64,000 nucleotides of DNA, from positions 62,001-126,000 of the forward strand of contig JAOGYN010000004.1 in the NCBI GenBank assembly GCA_028112705.1. Reading direction: 5' to 3'. The stretch comes from GCA-002712045 sp028112705. Lineage in GTDB: Bacteria > Pseudomonadota > Alphaproteobacteria > Rhodobacterales > Rhodobacteraceae. Below the pieces are notes generated by a model. It did not search any database. It was not told the DNA's origin and was given only the letters and a program-made list of their open reading frames with translations. Each line of letters opens with the position of its first letter. Position 1 is the first letter of the stretch. The position numbers and the translations under genes were made by a program. Positions 18,321 through 28,392 of this stretch are shown here, one piece after another.

Positions 18321-19463
18321 TTATAGATTTTCGGTTTTTGGCAAAGGTACAACTGCTGAATCAACTGAAATTTCTTCAAAATCAAAATTATCAAGTTTGC
18401 GTGCTCTATTTCCAGATCTTTTGGCTGATATTTTGATTTCTTCTATGTCTTTGGACGCCATAACAAAATGACGATCTAAATTCATCACTCTATCACTCAT
18501 CCGCTCCACGTCCTTAAAGAGCAAACCCAATTCTGTTCTTATGGCACCTGCTTGTTCTCGCATGCGAGCATCTTTCAATATAGCGCGCATTGTATTTAAG
18601 GTAGCCATACATGTGGTTGGTGAAACTATCCAAACTTTAGCTTCAAAACCTTCCCTAACAACCTGAGGAAAATTGGCATGAAGTTCAGCATAAACTGCTT
18701 CTGAGGGCAAAAACATCATCGCAGAATCTGCTGTTTCGCCTTCTATTATGTACTTTTCAGAAATTGCTTTAATATGAGCTCTAACAGAAGTTTTCATCAT
18801 CCGTTTTGCTTCAGTCACTTCAGTAGCATTTGACGCATTTCTTAAATTTTCATAAGCTTCCAATGGAAATTTAGAGTCAATAACAATTGATCCAGGAGGG
18901 TTTGGCAATTTCAGTAGACAATCCGCCCTTTTCCCATTCGATAGAGTGACTTGGAAAGAATAAGAATCCGGTGGAAGCGCTTTAGAAACAATATCCTCTA
19001 ATTGAATCTCACCAAATGCACCTCGTGTTTGCTTATTTGATAAAATATCCTGTAATGATAAAACATTGCCTGATAACTTTTCTATGTTCTCTTGAGCTTT
19101 ATCTATCGTCTCTAATCTTTGTTGTAATTCACCCAAAGATCTTGCTGTTTTAGTGGCACTTCCTTGCAAGCTTTCACCCATTGTATTTTGCACCTCAGCC
19201 AACCTTTCATTAATTACAGTAATCAATTTTGTTTGGCTTGTTGATTGTGCTTCCGTTATCGTTCTTAAACTCCCAGTTAACTGTTGCTGCCCTTCTCCCA
19301 GTATTCTTACTTGTTCTCCAAGGCCTAGAATTGCGTCTTGAAGAGAGTTTTTTTCTATAGGTTTGGAAAAATTCTTTGCCATTTTTATTAAAAACAAAAG
19401 CAAAGCAATACCTACAATTAATAGGATCAATAAAGTTAAATTATCAATTACAAAATCTTGCAT
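18321..19463 (-). CDS. rmuC: DNA recombination protein RmuC
   Basis: A 380-residue RmuC-family protein: an N-terminal membrane helix (LTLLILLIVGIALLLFLI), a coiled-coil region to about residue 130, then the nuclease-like core with RGAFGEIQLEDIV, LPNPPGSIVIDSKFPLEAY and PSEAVYAELH. RmuC restrains sequence inversions and guards DNA in some bacteria; its mechanism is not fully known. The ATG at 19463 overlaps the mutL stop (TGATG), giving coupled translation. Confidence 0.92.
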   Translation of the reverse strand: MQDFVIDNLTLLILLIVGIALLLFLIKMAKNFSKPIEKNSLQDAILGLGEQVRILGEGQQQLTGSLRTITEAQSTSQTKLITVINERLAEVQNTMGESLQGSATKTARSLGELQQRLETIDKAQENIEKLSGNVLSLQDILSNKQTRGAFGEIQLEDIVSKALPPDSYSFQVTLSNGKRADCLLKLPNPPGSIVIDSKFPLEAYENLRNASNATEVTEAKRMMKTSVRAHIKAISEKYIIEGETADSAMMFLPSEAVYAELHANFPQVVREGFEAKVWIVSPTTCMATLNTMRAILKDARMREQAGAIRTELGLLFKDVERMSDRVMNLDRHFVMASKDIEEIKISAKRSGNRARKLDNFDFEEISVDSAVVPLPKTENL

Positions 19464-21307
19464 CACGTGCGGCCAAATAATCGTTCAATGTCAGATAACT
19501 TTAACTCGACATAAGTTGGTCGACCATGATTACATTGGCCAGAATGTGGTGTTACTTCCATTTCTCTAAGCAATGCATTCATCTCCTCAACTTTTAGTTT
19601 ACGGCCTGATCGAACAGAACCATGACAAGCAATTCTACTTAATACAGCGTCAATTTCAAACTTCAAAATTTCACTTCTGTTACTGCAATTTAATTCATCT
19701 ACAATATCTTTAATTAAATTTTCTACATTAATCTCACCCAAAATTGCGGGCGTCTCACGTACAGCAATAGCACCACCTCCAAATGGCTCAATTGACAGTC
19801 CTAAAGACCTTAATTCATTTGCAATCTCTAATAACCTAGATGCATCATTCTCAGGCAAATTTATTATTTCTGGCAACAATAAAGTTTGCGCATTGATATT
19901 ATTTTCAGACATCTGCTTTTTTAGACGTTCATAAACTATTCGCTCATGCGCAGCGTGAGAATCTACTAAAACCATACTATCTTTTGTTTGAGCTAAAATA
20001 TAATTCTCGTGCAAATGAGCTCTTGCCACCCCCAGTGGAAAATCCTCTAAGTCCACTTCGTTGTCAGTATTTGATATTTCATTATTAATTTTATCGAAAA
20101 CATTATAATGTGGGAGACTTTCTTCCAAATTTTGAAAATTTTTCTGATTACCCAAATTATTTGATGCTTGGTAAATCCTTTGATTTACATTGTCAGAAAG
20201 TTCCTCACCTTGAAAAGAACCTAAAGTTTCAAACCCAACAGTAGAAGAAGTCCTATGACCAACTTCTGCCAACGCATGCTTTAATCCAGAAATAATTAAT
20301 CCACGCACGGTTCCTGGTTCTCGAAACCTGACTTCAGCTTTCGCTGGATGCACATTCATATCAACTCTTTTTGGCTCACATTCGATAAATAAAGCCGCCG
20401 CTGGATATCTACCCCGTGCTAACAAATCAGAATAAGCCACACGAAGAGCACCTATTAAAAGTTTGTCTTTGATGGGTCGTCCATTCACAAAAAAGAATTG
20501 TTGAACTGCTGCTCCCCTTGAATATGTTGGTAGCGCTGCATATCCTAGCAATCTAACTCCATCACGTTCTGCGTTAATTGAAATACTATTTTCCGTGAAT
20601 GAAGGTCCTAAAACTTGTGATAATCGACTCTTGATACTTTTTTCGGTATCACCAAGATCATTCATGAATTTAAATATTATGCGGCCATCTCCCCCGTTGG
20701 AGATATCCTTGAGTGTGAAGTTTACAGTGGGTTCAGCTATCGCTAGACGTTTTATTACATCCTGTATGGCTTTGCTTTCTGATTTATCAGTTCTTAAAAA
20801 TTTTAATCTAGCTGGGGTAGCATAAAACAGATCGTGCAGTTCTACCACAGTTCCAATATTCAGTGCTGCTGGCTTAGTTTCACCAATTGCACCACCACGA
20901 ACAATGATTTCAGCTGCATGTTCAGAGCCAAAACTACGAGACGTAATTTTTAAATAACCAACCGCCCCCAAAGAAGGTAAAGCTTCACCTCTAAATCCAA
21001 ACGTATTAATGTTCAGTAAATCTGAACCATCTATTTTTGAGGTAGCATGCCTAGATACCGCCAGGTTGAGAGATTCAGAAGGGATGCCAGTTCCATCATC
21101 AATCACCCGCAATAATTTTTTACCTCCATTCGAATAAATTATATCTATATTTGTCGCACCAGCATCTAAAGAATTCTCAACAAGCTCCTTTATTGCAGAA
21201 GCTGGCCTTTCAACAACCTCACCAGCCGCTATTCTATTAATTGCGACATCACTCAACTGACGAATTTCTTTAGGAACATTCATTTTTATTTTGTCCAATT
21301 GCGTCAT
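19463..21307 (-). CDS. mutL: DNA mismatch repair protein MutL
   Basis: A 614-residue MutL. The N-terminal GHKL ATPase has ELVENSLDAGAT, DDGTGIP and TFGFRGEAL. A linker of about 90 polar residues precedes the dimerisation domain. That domain carries DSHAAHERIVYE at residues 449-460, the DQHA(X)2E(X)4E endonuclease motif with Gln changed to Ser, plus ACHGSVRSGR and CNHGRP, so it is likely the nicking type used by bacteria without MutH. It precedes rmuC with a 1-base overlap. Confidence 0.95.
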   Translation of the reverse strand: MTQLDKIKMNVPKEIRQLSDVAINRIAAGEVVERPASAIKELVENSLDAGATNIDIIYSNGGKKLLRVIDDGTGIPSESLNLAVSRHATSKIDGSDLLNINTFGFRGEALPSLGAVGYLKITSRSFGSEHAAEIIVRGGAIGETKPAALNIGTVVELHDLFYATPARLKFLRTDKSESKAIQDVIKRLAIAEPTVNFTLKDISNGGDGRIIFKFMNDLGDTEKSIKSRLSQVLGPSFTENSISINAERDGVRLLGYAALPTYSRGAAVQQFFFVNGRPIKDKLLIGALRVAYSDLLARGRYPAAALFIECEPKRVDMNVHPAKAEVRFREPGTVRGLIISGLKHALAEVGHRTSSTVGFETLGSFQGEELSDNVNQRIYQASNNLGNQKNFQNLEESLPHYNVFDKINNEISNTDNEVDLEDFPLGVARAHLHENYILAQTKDSMVLVDSHAAHERIVYERLKKQMSENNINAQTLLLPEIINLPENDASRLLEIANELRSLGLSIEPFGGGAIAVRETPAILGEINVENLIKDIVDELNCSNRSEILKFEIDAVLSRIACHGSVRSGRKLKVEEMNALLREMEVTPHSGQCNHGRPTYVELKLSDIERLFGRT

Positions 21308-21347
21308 AGACTTAACGTAAATGATTTTTAATTATTATTCTATTATA

Positions 21348-22664
21348 TTAATGTGAAGCCTTTAATCCTTCTGGCTTGCCTACTATCACAAGAGTAAAAT
21401 CTTTTGATGACAGTAAGCGTTTTGCCACTCTTGCTACGTCCTCAGAAGTTACCTCACTAACCATGACATTTCTCAATTTAACATACTCTTTATCCAGACC
21501 CATAAATTGCATACCAACAAGAATATTGGCTATCCTTACATTCCCATCAAAACGCAAAGGATATGCACCAGTTAAAAATTTCTTTGCCTCATCAAGCTCT
21601 TCTTGGTTTACTCCATTATTTGCCAACAGTGCTATTTCTCTTTTAAGAATTTCTATAGCTTCTGAGATCTTATCATTAGATGATTGAAACATTCCTAAAT
21701 ATAGTTCTGCATGGTCGTATTGAGCTAGTGACGTGTTAACCGAATAGGTTAAGCCACGCTCTTCTCGAATTTTTTTCATCAAACGAGAATTAAATCCTCC
21801 ACCACCTAAAATATGGTTCATCACAAATGCTGCAAAGAAATCTTGATCTGTTCGGCCTATCCCCTCAAAAGTAAAAAATGCTACTGACTGAGGGCTTGGG
21901 TAATCAACCAAAACAGTGCCTAAATCTAGATTGGCTCTAACACGTTTTGGTAATAATTTCGAAGAAATTGGAAGATTCTCCAATAATTCATCCAACATTT
22001 CAATTGCTTGTATTTCACTGATATCACCAACAATAGAGACGGAGATCCTATCCCTTGTGATAGCAATCTTGTGTGCTTGCCGTAAATCAGTTTCATTTAA
22101 TAAAGTTATTTTGTCAGTCGAACCAAGCCCATTTGAAGAATATATGTGGTTTGGAAAAGTTAATTCATAAAGTTTAGATTGAGCTATTTTGTTTTGATTT
22201 TTCTGATTTGACGCAATTATTGAAATAATTTGTTTCCGAACCCGTTCCATAGCTTCTTGATCAAAACGAGGTCTGGTTAAGGCTTGCTTTAGTAATTGAA
22301 TCGCCTTTTTTCTAGTATCGCTTAAAAAACGAGCTGAAACAGATAAACTATCGCGTGAAACATCAAAATCAAATGAAGCCGCTATGCTATCGCGGGCTTT
22401 TGAAAATGCCTGAGCATCTAACTCACCCGAGCCCTCTTCCAACATCGCCGTCATAAAACTCACCGCACCAAGGGTCTTATCATCATCCATCGATGTACCA
22501 CCTCGAAATCTTATTTCCAATGATACAAATGGAATGCTTTTTTCTTGAGCCAACCAAAACTTAGTCCCATTTTGAGATGTAAGTTCCTGAATATTTAATT
22601 CAGCATAAAGTGGTTTTATTAATAAAATTAATATGGAAAATACAGCTATTAAAAACTTTTTCAT
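21348..22664 (-). CDS. M16 peptidase-like protein lacking the zinc motif
   Basis: A 438-residue exported protein of the pitrilysin family with a signal peptide (FLIAVFSILILLIKPLYA). Where active M16 proteins have HxxEH it reads AVSFMTAMLEEG, so zinc ligands are missing, while the RLMKKIREERGLTYSV block near residue 310 of the substrate-binding half is kept. Family knowledge says such subunits pair with an active one. It overlaps that gene (22661) by ATGA, which supports a heterodimer in the periplasm. Confidence 0.88.
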   Translation of the reverse strand: MKKFLIAVFSILILLIKPLYAELNIQELTSQNGTKFWLAQEKSIPFVSLEIRFRGGTSMDDDKTLGAVSFMTAMLEEGSGELDAQAFSKARDSIAASFDFDVSRDSLSVSARFLSDTRKKAIQLLKQALTRPRFDQEAMERVRKQIISIIASNQKNQNKIAQSKLYELTFPNHIYSSNGLGSTDKITLLNETDLRQAHKIAITRDRISVSIVGDISEIQAIEMLDELLENLPISSKLLPKRVRANLDLGTVLVDYPSPQSVAFFTFEGIGRTDQDFFAAFVMNHILGGGGFNSRLMKKIREERGLTYSVNTSLAQYDHAELYLGMFQSSNDKISEAIEILKREIALLANNGVNQEELDEAKKFLTGAYPLRFDGNVRIANILVGMQFMGLDKEYVKLRNVMVSEVTSEDVARVAKRLLSSKDFTLVIVGKPEGLKASH

Positions 22665-24001
22665 TCCCTCTCCTCAAAAGGCTTGCGGATCCAACCTGTA
22701 ACTGAACTTTCTTTTTTAAATAGTGAAACAGCGGCTGCCAAAATTTCAGCTGATTTTATATCTTGTATTATTTTTGGCCAAGCCAAAACATCTTCAATGG
22801 TCAAACCTGAGGTCAATGCTACACCGAAGCGTCTAGCCTGAGAATAAGCACTATCTAGTGAATATATTTGTTGTGCTTTATATTGAAATTTGATTCTTTC
22901 TAAATGGTCTTCATCAATTCCCTTTGAGATAAAAGTATTAATTACTTTGTCTAATTCTGCCTCTATATCCAAAAGTGTTACATCATTGTTAGGCACTACA
23001 ATTAAGCTAAAATTTGTATCATCATAGGACAGCCCATTGTAATAAGCATTAGTATAAATTGCTTTCTTATTATCCAATTGTAAAGTTTTTCCCAAGATAG
23101 ACTGTATACCATCTGAGCCAATTAAATCTGCTAATAAGGTAAGAGCAGCTGCTTCCCGTTGCTGTCCTTGGTCTCGCTCTGCTGCAAGGTATGTTCTTGT
23201 AATATAAGGTTGAGAAACTCTTTCATCTTCAAAAATTAATCTACGTTCCACTATTTGAGGAGGTTCCGCAGGTCTCTTTCTAACATCTAAATATATAGTA
23301 TTTTCTAAGGAACCATAAAACTTATTTGCAAGTATTTGCACATTTTTTGGGTCCACATCTCCAGAGACAATTAAAATAGCATTATTTGGAGAATAATAAG
23401 TTTTATAAAAGTCTATGGCATCTTCAAGAACAAGATCATCTAACTCATGCCGCCAACCAACTATTGGCACACCATAAGGATGATTTAAATATAAAGAAGC
23501 CATATTCTGTTCGTTAAAAAGCGCACCTGGCTTACTATCAGTTCTCTGACTTCTTTCTTCAATTACTACTTTTACCTCAGTATTAAAATCTAATTCTGAT
23601 ATTTTCAGATTTTTCATTCTGTCAGATTCATAGTACATCATTAAATCTAGATACTGCTTTGATACTCTTTGATAATACGCAGTATAATCCTGCGAAGTGA
23701 AAGCGTTGTCAGAACCACCAAGAGCCGCTACTGTTTTGCTAAACTCACCATTTTCTACATTTTCTGTTTCTTTAAAAAGTAAATGTTCAAGTAAATGCGC
23801 AATACCTGATTTTCCAGAATTCTCATCAGAAGCTCCAGCCCTGTACCAAACCATATGAGTAACAACTGGAGCTCTATGATCTTCAACTACTACTACTCTC
23901 ATACCATTTTCTAAAGAAAATGATGTGACATTACCAAATGCCTCTAACGGCACAATAACAGATAAAATAAAAATAAAATAAAATTTTCTAAACTTAATCA
24001 T
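22661..24001 (-). CDS. M16 zinc peptidase, active subunit
   Basis: A 446-residue exported pitrilysin-type metallopeptidase. It has a signal peptide (FIFILSVIVPLEAFG), the inverted zinc motif HLLEH at residues 69-73, and the downstream EVKVVIEERSQR segment near residue 150 that supplies the third ligand. Targets are unknown; periplasmic peptide breakdown is likely. It sits between the DUF3035 lipoprotein gene and its inactive partner, in a conserved alphaproteobacterial order with lspA. Confidence 0.92.
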   Translation of the reverse strand: MIKFRKFYFIFILSVIVPLEAFGNVTSFSLENGMRVVVVEDHRAPVVTHMVWYRAGASDENSGKSGIAHLLEHLLFKETENVENGEFSKTVAALGGSDNAFTSQDYTAYYQRVSKQYLDLMMYYESDRMKNLKISELDFNTEVKVVIEERSQRTDSKPGALFNEQNMASLYLNHPYGVPIVGWRHELDDLVLEDAIDFYKTYYSPNNAILIVSGDVDPKNVQILANKFYGSLENTIYLDVRKRPAEPPQIVERRLIFEDERVSQPYITRTYLAAERDQGQQREAAALTLLADLIGSDGIQSILGKTLQLDNKKAIYTNAYYNGLSYDDTNFSLIVVPNNDVTLLDIEAELDKVINTFISKGIDEDHLERIKFQYKAQQIYSLDSAYSQARRFGVALTSGLTIEDVLAWPKIIQDIKSAEILAAAVSLFKKESSVTGWIRKPFEERE

Positions 24002-24005
24002 TTGA

Positions 24006-24530
24006 TTATTTAGTTTTCACTGGAGGGGTAGCCAAAATTTTAACACCTAATTTACTCAAACGCTCTAATTCTTGGTTACTATCAAGTGTCATCGAAGAAT
24101 AGGCCTTAAAATATACATTCATATTTACCAATCTTTCCAAAAGTAATCCTCTATTTTCAGTCCTAAACTTCTTATCCTCTAATGCTAATTCATTTCTTAT
24201 ATTTTCCATTATACCAAAACGAGAAGCGGTTTCCTCAAAAAGTTTATCATCTTCTTGTGTTAAATTAGTTTTGGCAGTTAATGAGCCCCCGAGTGCTAAT
24301 ATAACATCTTCCTGTGGGTTTTGATCAGTTAGATTTACTCCACCTAACGTTGGTTTAGGTAATATTGAAAAATCAGTAGGCATTTGAATTTCTCTTAAAG
24401 TAACTAAAGCAAATTCATCTGGACCATCACTCAAATTCTTTAAACTAAAAAGATTGGGATCACTTTCACTACAAGAGGTGATTACAAAAAAAATCAAAAA
24501 ACTTTTGAAATATAATTTTATCAAAACCAT
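24006..24530 (-). CDS. DUF3035 family lipoprotein
   Basis: A 174-residue protein with a lipoprotein signal ending VITSC (Cys20), so it should be lipidated and held in the envelope. The following DGPDEFALVTLREIQMPTDF segment is the conserved core of DUF3035, an alphaproteobacterial family of unknown function usually found between lspA and M16 genes, as here. Its processing would need LspA, encoded just upstream in the same operon. Confidence 0.82.
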   Translation of the reverse strand: MVLIKLYFKSFLIFFVITSCSESDPNLFSLKNLSDGPDEFALVTLREIQMPTDFSILPKPTLGGVNLTDQNPQEDVILALGGSLTAKTNLTQEDDKLFEETASRFGIMENIRNELALEDKKFRTENRGLLLERLVNMNVYFKAYSSMTLDSNQELERLSKLGVKILATPPVKTK

Positions 24531-24599
24531 GCTCTAACCTTTAAACTCAAATTAGCCTATTAAATATATTAAAAACTTTCCTAAGTCACGCTTACTTAT

Positions 24600-25058
24600 T
24601 CATTTCCTAGAAAATAAAACTAACCCAAAAACTCCAATAAATATTCCTAGGTCAGCTAGGTTAAAACTATATTTGTTAACTATACCACAACAAGACATAT
24701 TTAGAAAATCAACAACTGCGCCATGCACCACCCTATCAAATATGTTACCTAAAGCACCGCCTAGGACACATCCTGCCAAAATTTTCTCCCACCATTTAAA
24801 CAAGCTTCGATATGCGTAAATTATGATGAAAAAGCTAATGAGTAGGGTAAAGCAAATTAATAACCATCGGATAAGCTCGTCATTTGTAGCAAACAACCCA
24901 AAGTTAATACCTTTATTCCAAGCAAACTTAAAAGATAAATAAGGTGCAAATACCTCAATACTTCGTATTTTTTCCAAATCCAAAATATAAAGTATCCACA
25001 TTTTACTTATCTGATCGATAACAAAAATGAAGAAAGCAATTAAAAAAAATAAAGGCAA
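24600..25058 (-). CDS. lspA: Lipoprotein signal peptidase (signal peptidase II)
   Basis: A 152-residue inner-membrane aspartyl protease that removes signal peptides from lipidated prolipoproteins. It has four hydrophobic helices, GNIFDR at residues 104-109, and the catalytic aspartates Asp117 (VVDF) and Asp136 (FNLAD). It is 9 bases downstream of purH and upstream of a lipoprotein gene that would be its substrate. Confidence 0.95.
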   Translation of the reverse strand: MPLFFLIAFFIFVIDQISKMWILYILDLEKIRSIEVFAPYLSFKFAWNKGINFGLFATNDELIRWLLICFTLLISFFIIIYAYRSLFKWWEKILAGCVLGGALGNIFDRVVHGAVVDFLNMSCCGIVNKYSFNLADLGIFIGVFGLVLFSRK

Positions 25059-25067
25059 GATAATATC

Positions 25068-26657
25068 CTAATGTTTAAAATGACGCATATTGGTAAATAC
25101 CATCGATATTCCAGCGTCATCTGCTGCTTGGATAACTTCATGGTCTCTAATTGAACCACCAGGTTGTATAATTGCCGTAGCGCCGGCATCAACAGCCTCA
25201 ATAATTCCATCAGCAAACGGAAAAAAAGCATCCGAAGCTACAACGAAATTACAGCGAAATGTGGATTCTAAATTTAACAATTCAATCATATCCTTAGATT
25301 TATGTACCGCAATCCTAGCACTATCTACTCTACTCATTTGACCAGCACCAATACCAATAGTTGAACTATTTTTTGCAAAAACTATTGCATTTGATTTAAT
25401 ATGCTTTGCTACTTTCCAAGCAAACAGGAGATCTTCAAGTTCTTTTTCATTTGGAGTTTTTTTAGTTACTACTTTTATGTCTTCAGGAGTAAGGTAGCCA
25501 TTATCGTTTTCCTGTACCAACATTCCACCGTTAACTTTTTTCCAGGTTAGAGCATTTGTATTTTTTTTCACTAACCCTCCCGTCAACAAAATTCTCAAGT
25601 TTTTACTACTTTTTAGTATTTCAATTGCTTCTTTTGTCGCATCTGGCGCAACTAAAACTTCGGTAAAAGTTTGTAAAATTAATTCAGCTGCATCAGTTTC
25701 CACGATTTTGTTGAGGGCAACAATACCACCAAATGCTGAAATTTTATCACAGTCCAAAGAGCCTTGGTATGCTTTGGCCTGATTTTTTGCTAGCGCCACG
25801 CCACAAGGGTTGGCGTGTTTAATAATAGCGCAAGCGTGCCGATCATCATCAAATTCTGAAATCAATTCGAAAGCTGCACTAATATCATTAATATTATTAT
25901 AGCTAAGTTCTTTTCCATGAATTTGGCACATTGAGCCCAAACCAGTGCTTAATTCATTCTCTTTATAAAAAGCTGCTTTTTGATGTGGATTTTCTCCGTA
26001 ACGCAAAGAATGTTCAATATTGCCTATAAACCCAAATGAAGGAGGCATATGTGGATCTTCCAAACCACTCATCCAATTTGAAATATCCAAATCGTATGCA
26101 GCAGTTACTGTATACGCTTTCCGTGCCAAACGTTTGCGAAGTTCCAAGCCAGTAGATAGGTTATTTTTTTGTAACTCATTAGACACGTTATTATAATCTT
26201 TTGGATCAACAATTACAGTAACAAAGTCATGATTTTTTGCCGCCGATCTAATCATCGCAGGCCCACCAATATCTATATTTTCTATACAACTAGCATAACT
26301 TTCTCCTTTTGATACAGTTTCATTAAAAGGATATAAATTTACAACCAGGAGATCTATTTCTGGGATATTATTTATGACCATAGCGTCAATATGATCTTGA
26401 TTATCCCTTAAAGCTAGTAATCCACCGTGAATAATTGGATGTAGTGTTTTAACTCTTCCATCCATCATTTCTTGAAAACCAGTAATATGCGCAACCTGCG
26501 TAACCGCATATCCTGCTTCAGAAATTACTTTAGCTGTGCCGCCCGTAGAGATTATCTCAACACCCAGAAAGTTCAATTTCTCAACAAGTTCTAATAATCC
26601 TGTTTTATCAAAAACCGAAATTAGGGCACGAGAAATCTTACGCGGTTTTGATATCAT
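25068..26657 (-). CDS. purH: Bifunctional AICAR transformylase / IMP cyclohydrolase
   Basis: PurH carries out the last two steps of purine synthesis, formylating AICAR and closing the ring to IMP. The 529-residue protein has the N-terminal MGS-like cyclohydrolase domain (ALISVFDKTG, STGGTAK, MMDGRVKTLHP) and the C-terminal transformylase domain with IIKHANPCGVA and SDAFFPFADG. Length is standard. It leads into lspA with a 9-base gap. Confidence 0.97.
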   Translation of the reverse strand: MISKPRKISRALISVFDKTGLLELVEKLNFLGVEIISTGGTAKVISEAGYAVTQVAHITGFQEMMDGRVKTLHPIIHGGLLALRDNQDHIDAMVINNIPEIDLLVVNLYPFNETVSKGESYASCIENIDIGGPAMIRSAAKNHDFVTVIVDPKDYNNVSNELQKNNLSTGLELRKRLARKAYTVTAAYDLDISNWMSGLEDPHMPPSFGFIGNIEHSLRYGENPHQKAAFYKENELSTGLGSMCQIHGKELSYNNINDISAAFELISEFDDDRHACAIIKHANPCGVALAKNQAKAYQGSLDCDKISAFGGIVALNKIVETDAAELILQTFTEVLVAPDATKEAIEILKSSKNLRILLTGGLVKKNTNALTWKKVNGGMLVQENDNGYLTPEDIKVVTKKTPNEKELEDLLFAWKVAKHIKSNAIVFAKNSSTIGIGAGQMSRVDSARIAVHKSKDMIELLNLESTFRCNFVVASDAFFPFADGIIEAVDAGATAIIQPGGSIRDHEVIQAADDAGISMVFTNMRHFKH

Positions 26658-26713
26658 TTTATAGCCTCTGATTATTCATATTTAAGTTTATTGAGCCGCT
26701 AATTTAAATTCTT

Positions 26714-28342
26714 TTAAAACTTGGTAATACTCCAATTCATAATATTGTCATAATTCATAAGATATGAAGATAAAACAACCTGTTTAGTCGCACTTCGCTT
26801 ACCATTGAGTTCTTCGTAATACTCACTCTGCTCAATTTCAACATGGCATTTATTAGAAAAAGATAATGAATATCTTTCACCATTATTTAGTGAGAAATTT
26901 ACTGAATCCTTGCCTAGATCCACCCCAACCTCAGGATGCAATAAAAAATTAAGTGACATTTTTATACCATTCTTTTTATTATTTCTAAAAATATTTTCAA
27001 ATTTAAATTTTGAATCTTCCGATATTGCATTAAAACTATCTTCTCCAGTGATCTGTGTTTCATCATTATTCAACTTGATCATTCTTGTTTGGGTCAAACC
27101 AGTTTCAAGCAAATAGCCACTATGAGAAGCTATTAAAATAGTATCAGTTTTGCTCTCAATCCATTCTAGGTTAGCGGGTTGTAGGCTGACAGAATTTTCA
27201 AATTTATTTTCTAACTTCAGCGCAGAATTATTATATACTTTGTTCCCAACACCCCCAAGCGAAGCTTCGGTATCATTTACTTTTGAGCCAGAAACTATAA
27301 AAGGAAACTTCTTGATTGTGATTTCAATTGCAGATTTAGTGTCTAAAAAATTACCGTCAGTAACTGAATCTAATTGTCCACCAGTATCAATAAAAATAGA
27401 TATATTTTTCCTTCCAAGCCGTGCGTACCCCATTATTTCTCTTTTTGGTACGTTATACTTTACTCCAGAATTTATCAGGGCCCTGTCGAGATATTTTTTA
27501 GGGAGCTCAGTCTTTCCTCTGAACCCCAACAAACTTCCATCTGAGTGCCGTAGAGATCTTAAAATAGGTGCTGATTTTAAAATTATTGAACGATGGTTTT
27601 CAGTTAGCTTAAATTCTATTTTTTTTAATAAAATTTCAGCCCAGGTTAGTAGCGAAAATATCTGAGATAAAATATTGGGATCTCTGGAGTATACTCCACC
27701 ATCACTATCAAAAGAATTTCTTATCTCCTTATCCAACGCATCAGAACTGTAGCAGATCAAATAATTCTTATTATCAATATAAATACCTACACTTATTAGT
27801 AATACTAATGCCTTAAATCTTACAATATTGCTCTGTAATGACTTCCATCGTTTTTCTAAAAAGAATGCTTGTTGCTCGATGCTTTCGATATAAGACTGTG
27901 ACAAAGTTAGATTTTGCGTTTTTAATAGAAAACCAGAGTGACTAATCCAGCTGAACAACCTACGGGTCAATGTTTCCAGCCCCCATTCATGCTCTTGATT
28001 TTCTTTATCTAATAAAATCCATGCAAAGACCCAATCTTGGGCTAACTTTAATGCTTCGAAGCTACCTACTGCGGCAAGATCATTTAACCAGTCAAAACCC
28101 TCTAGATAGTTTTTCAACTTAATGCTCTTATTTTCTACGTTCCATATGGAATTATTAGGTATTTCTATAAATTCAACTTGAAATTTCAACACTCCAGATA
28201 ATAGTAACTTTCCATTTTCAACGTTTCCAATTTCGTAGGGTTCAGGGTATGATAAAAACTTTTTAGAGCAATTCAATTTCAAGGACCTTTTAATCCAATA
28301 TTCGTCTAAGTATTTGCTGGATAATTTTATCATATTAACCAT
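26714..28342 (-). CDS. Heparinase II/III-like protein
   Basis: A 542-residue protein with an alpha-helical N-terminal toroid (residues 1 to about 290, rich in Trp and Leu) and a C-terminal beta-sandwich of the heparinase II/III type. Such proteins cleave uronic-acid polysaccharides, but this subgroup, next to rsmB and purH in alphaproteobacteria, has no proven substrate. No signal peptide is visible, which is odd for a polysaccharide lyase. It may act on a cytoplasmic or envelope glycan. Confidence 0.72.
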   Translation of the reverse strand: MVNMIKLSSKYLDEYWIKRSLKLNCSKKFLSYPEPYEIGNVENGKLLLSGVLKFQVEFIEIPNNSIWNVENKSIKLKNYLEGFDWLNDLAAVGSFEALKLAQDWVFAWILLDKENQEHEWGLETLTRRLFSWISHSGFLLKTQNLTLSQSYIESIEQQAFFLEKRWKSLQSNIVRFKALVLLISVGIYIDNKNYLICYSSDALDKEIRNSFDSDGGVYSRDPNILSQIFSLLTWAEILLKKIEFKLTENHRSIILKSAPILRSLRHSDGSLLGFRGKTELPKKYLDRALINSGVKYNVPKREIMGYARLGRKNISIFIDTGGQLDSVTDGNFLDTKSAIEITIKKFPFIVSGSKVNDTEASLGGVGNKVYNNSALKLENKFENSVSLQPANLEWIESKTDTILIASHSGYLLETGLTQTRMIKLNNDETQITGEDSFNAISEDSKFKFENIFRNNKKNGIKMSLNFLLHPEVGVDLGKDSVNFSLNNGERYSLSFSNKCHVEIEQSEYYEELNGKRSATKQVVLSSYLMNYDNIMNWSITKF

Positions 28343-28392
28343 AACAACTATTTGCGTCCATTTTTAATCTTAAATTAATTTTCATATTTATC

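Noticed and set aside
27150..27665. 171-codon plus-strand open frame
   Set aside because: It is antisense to the heparinase-like gene and reads as a low-information shadow.
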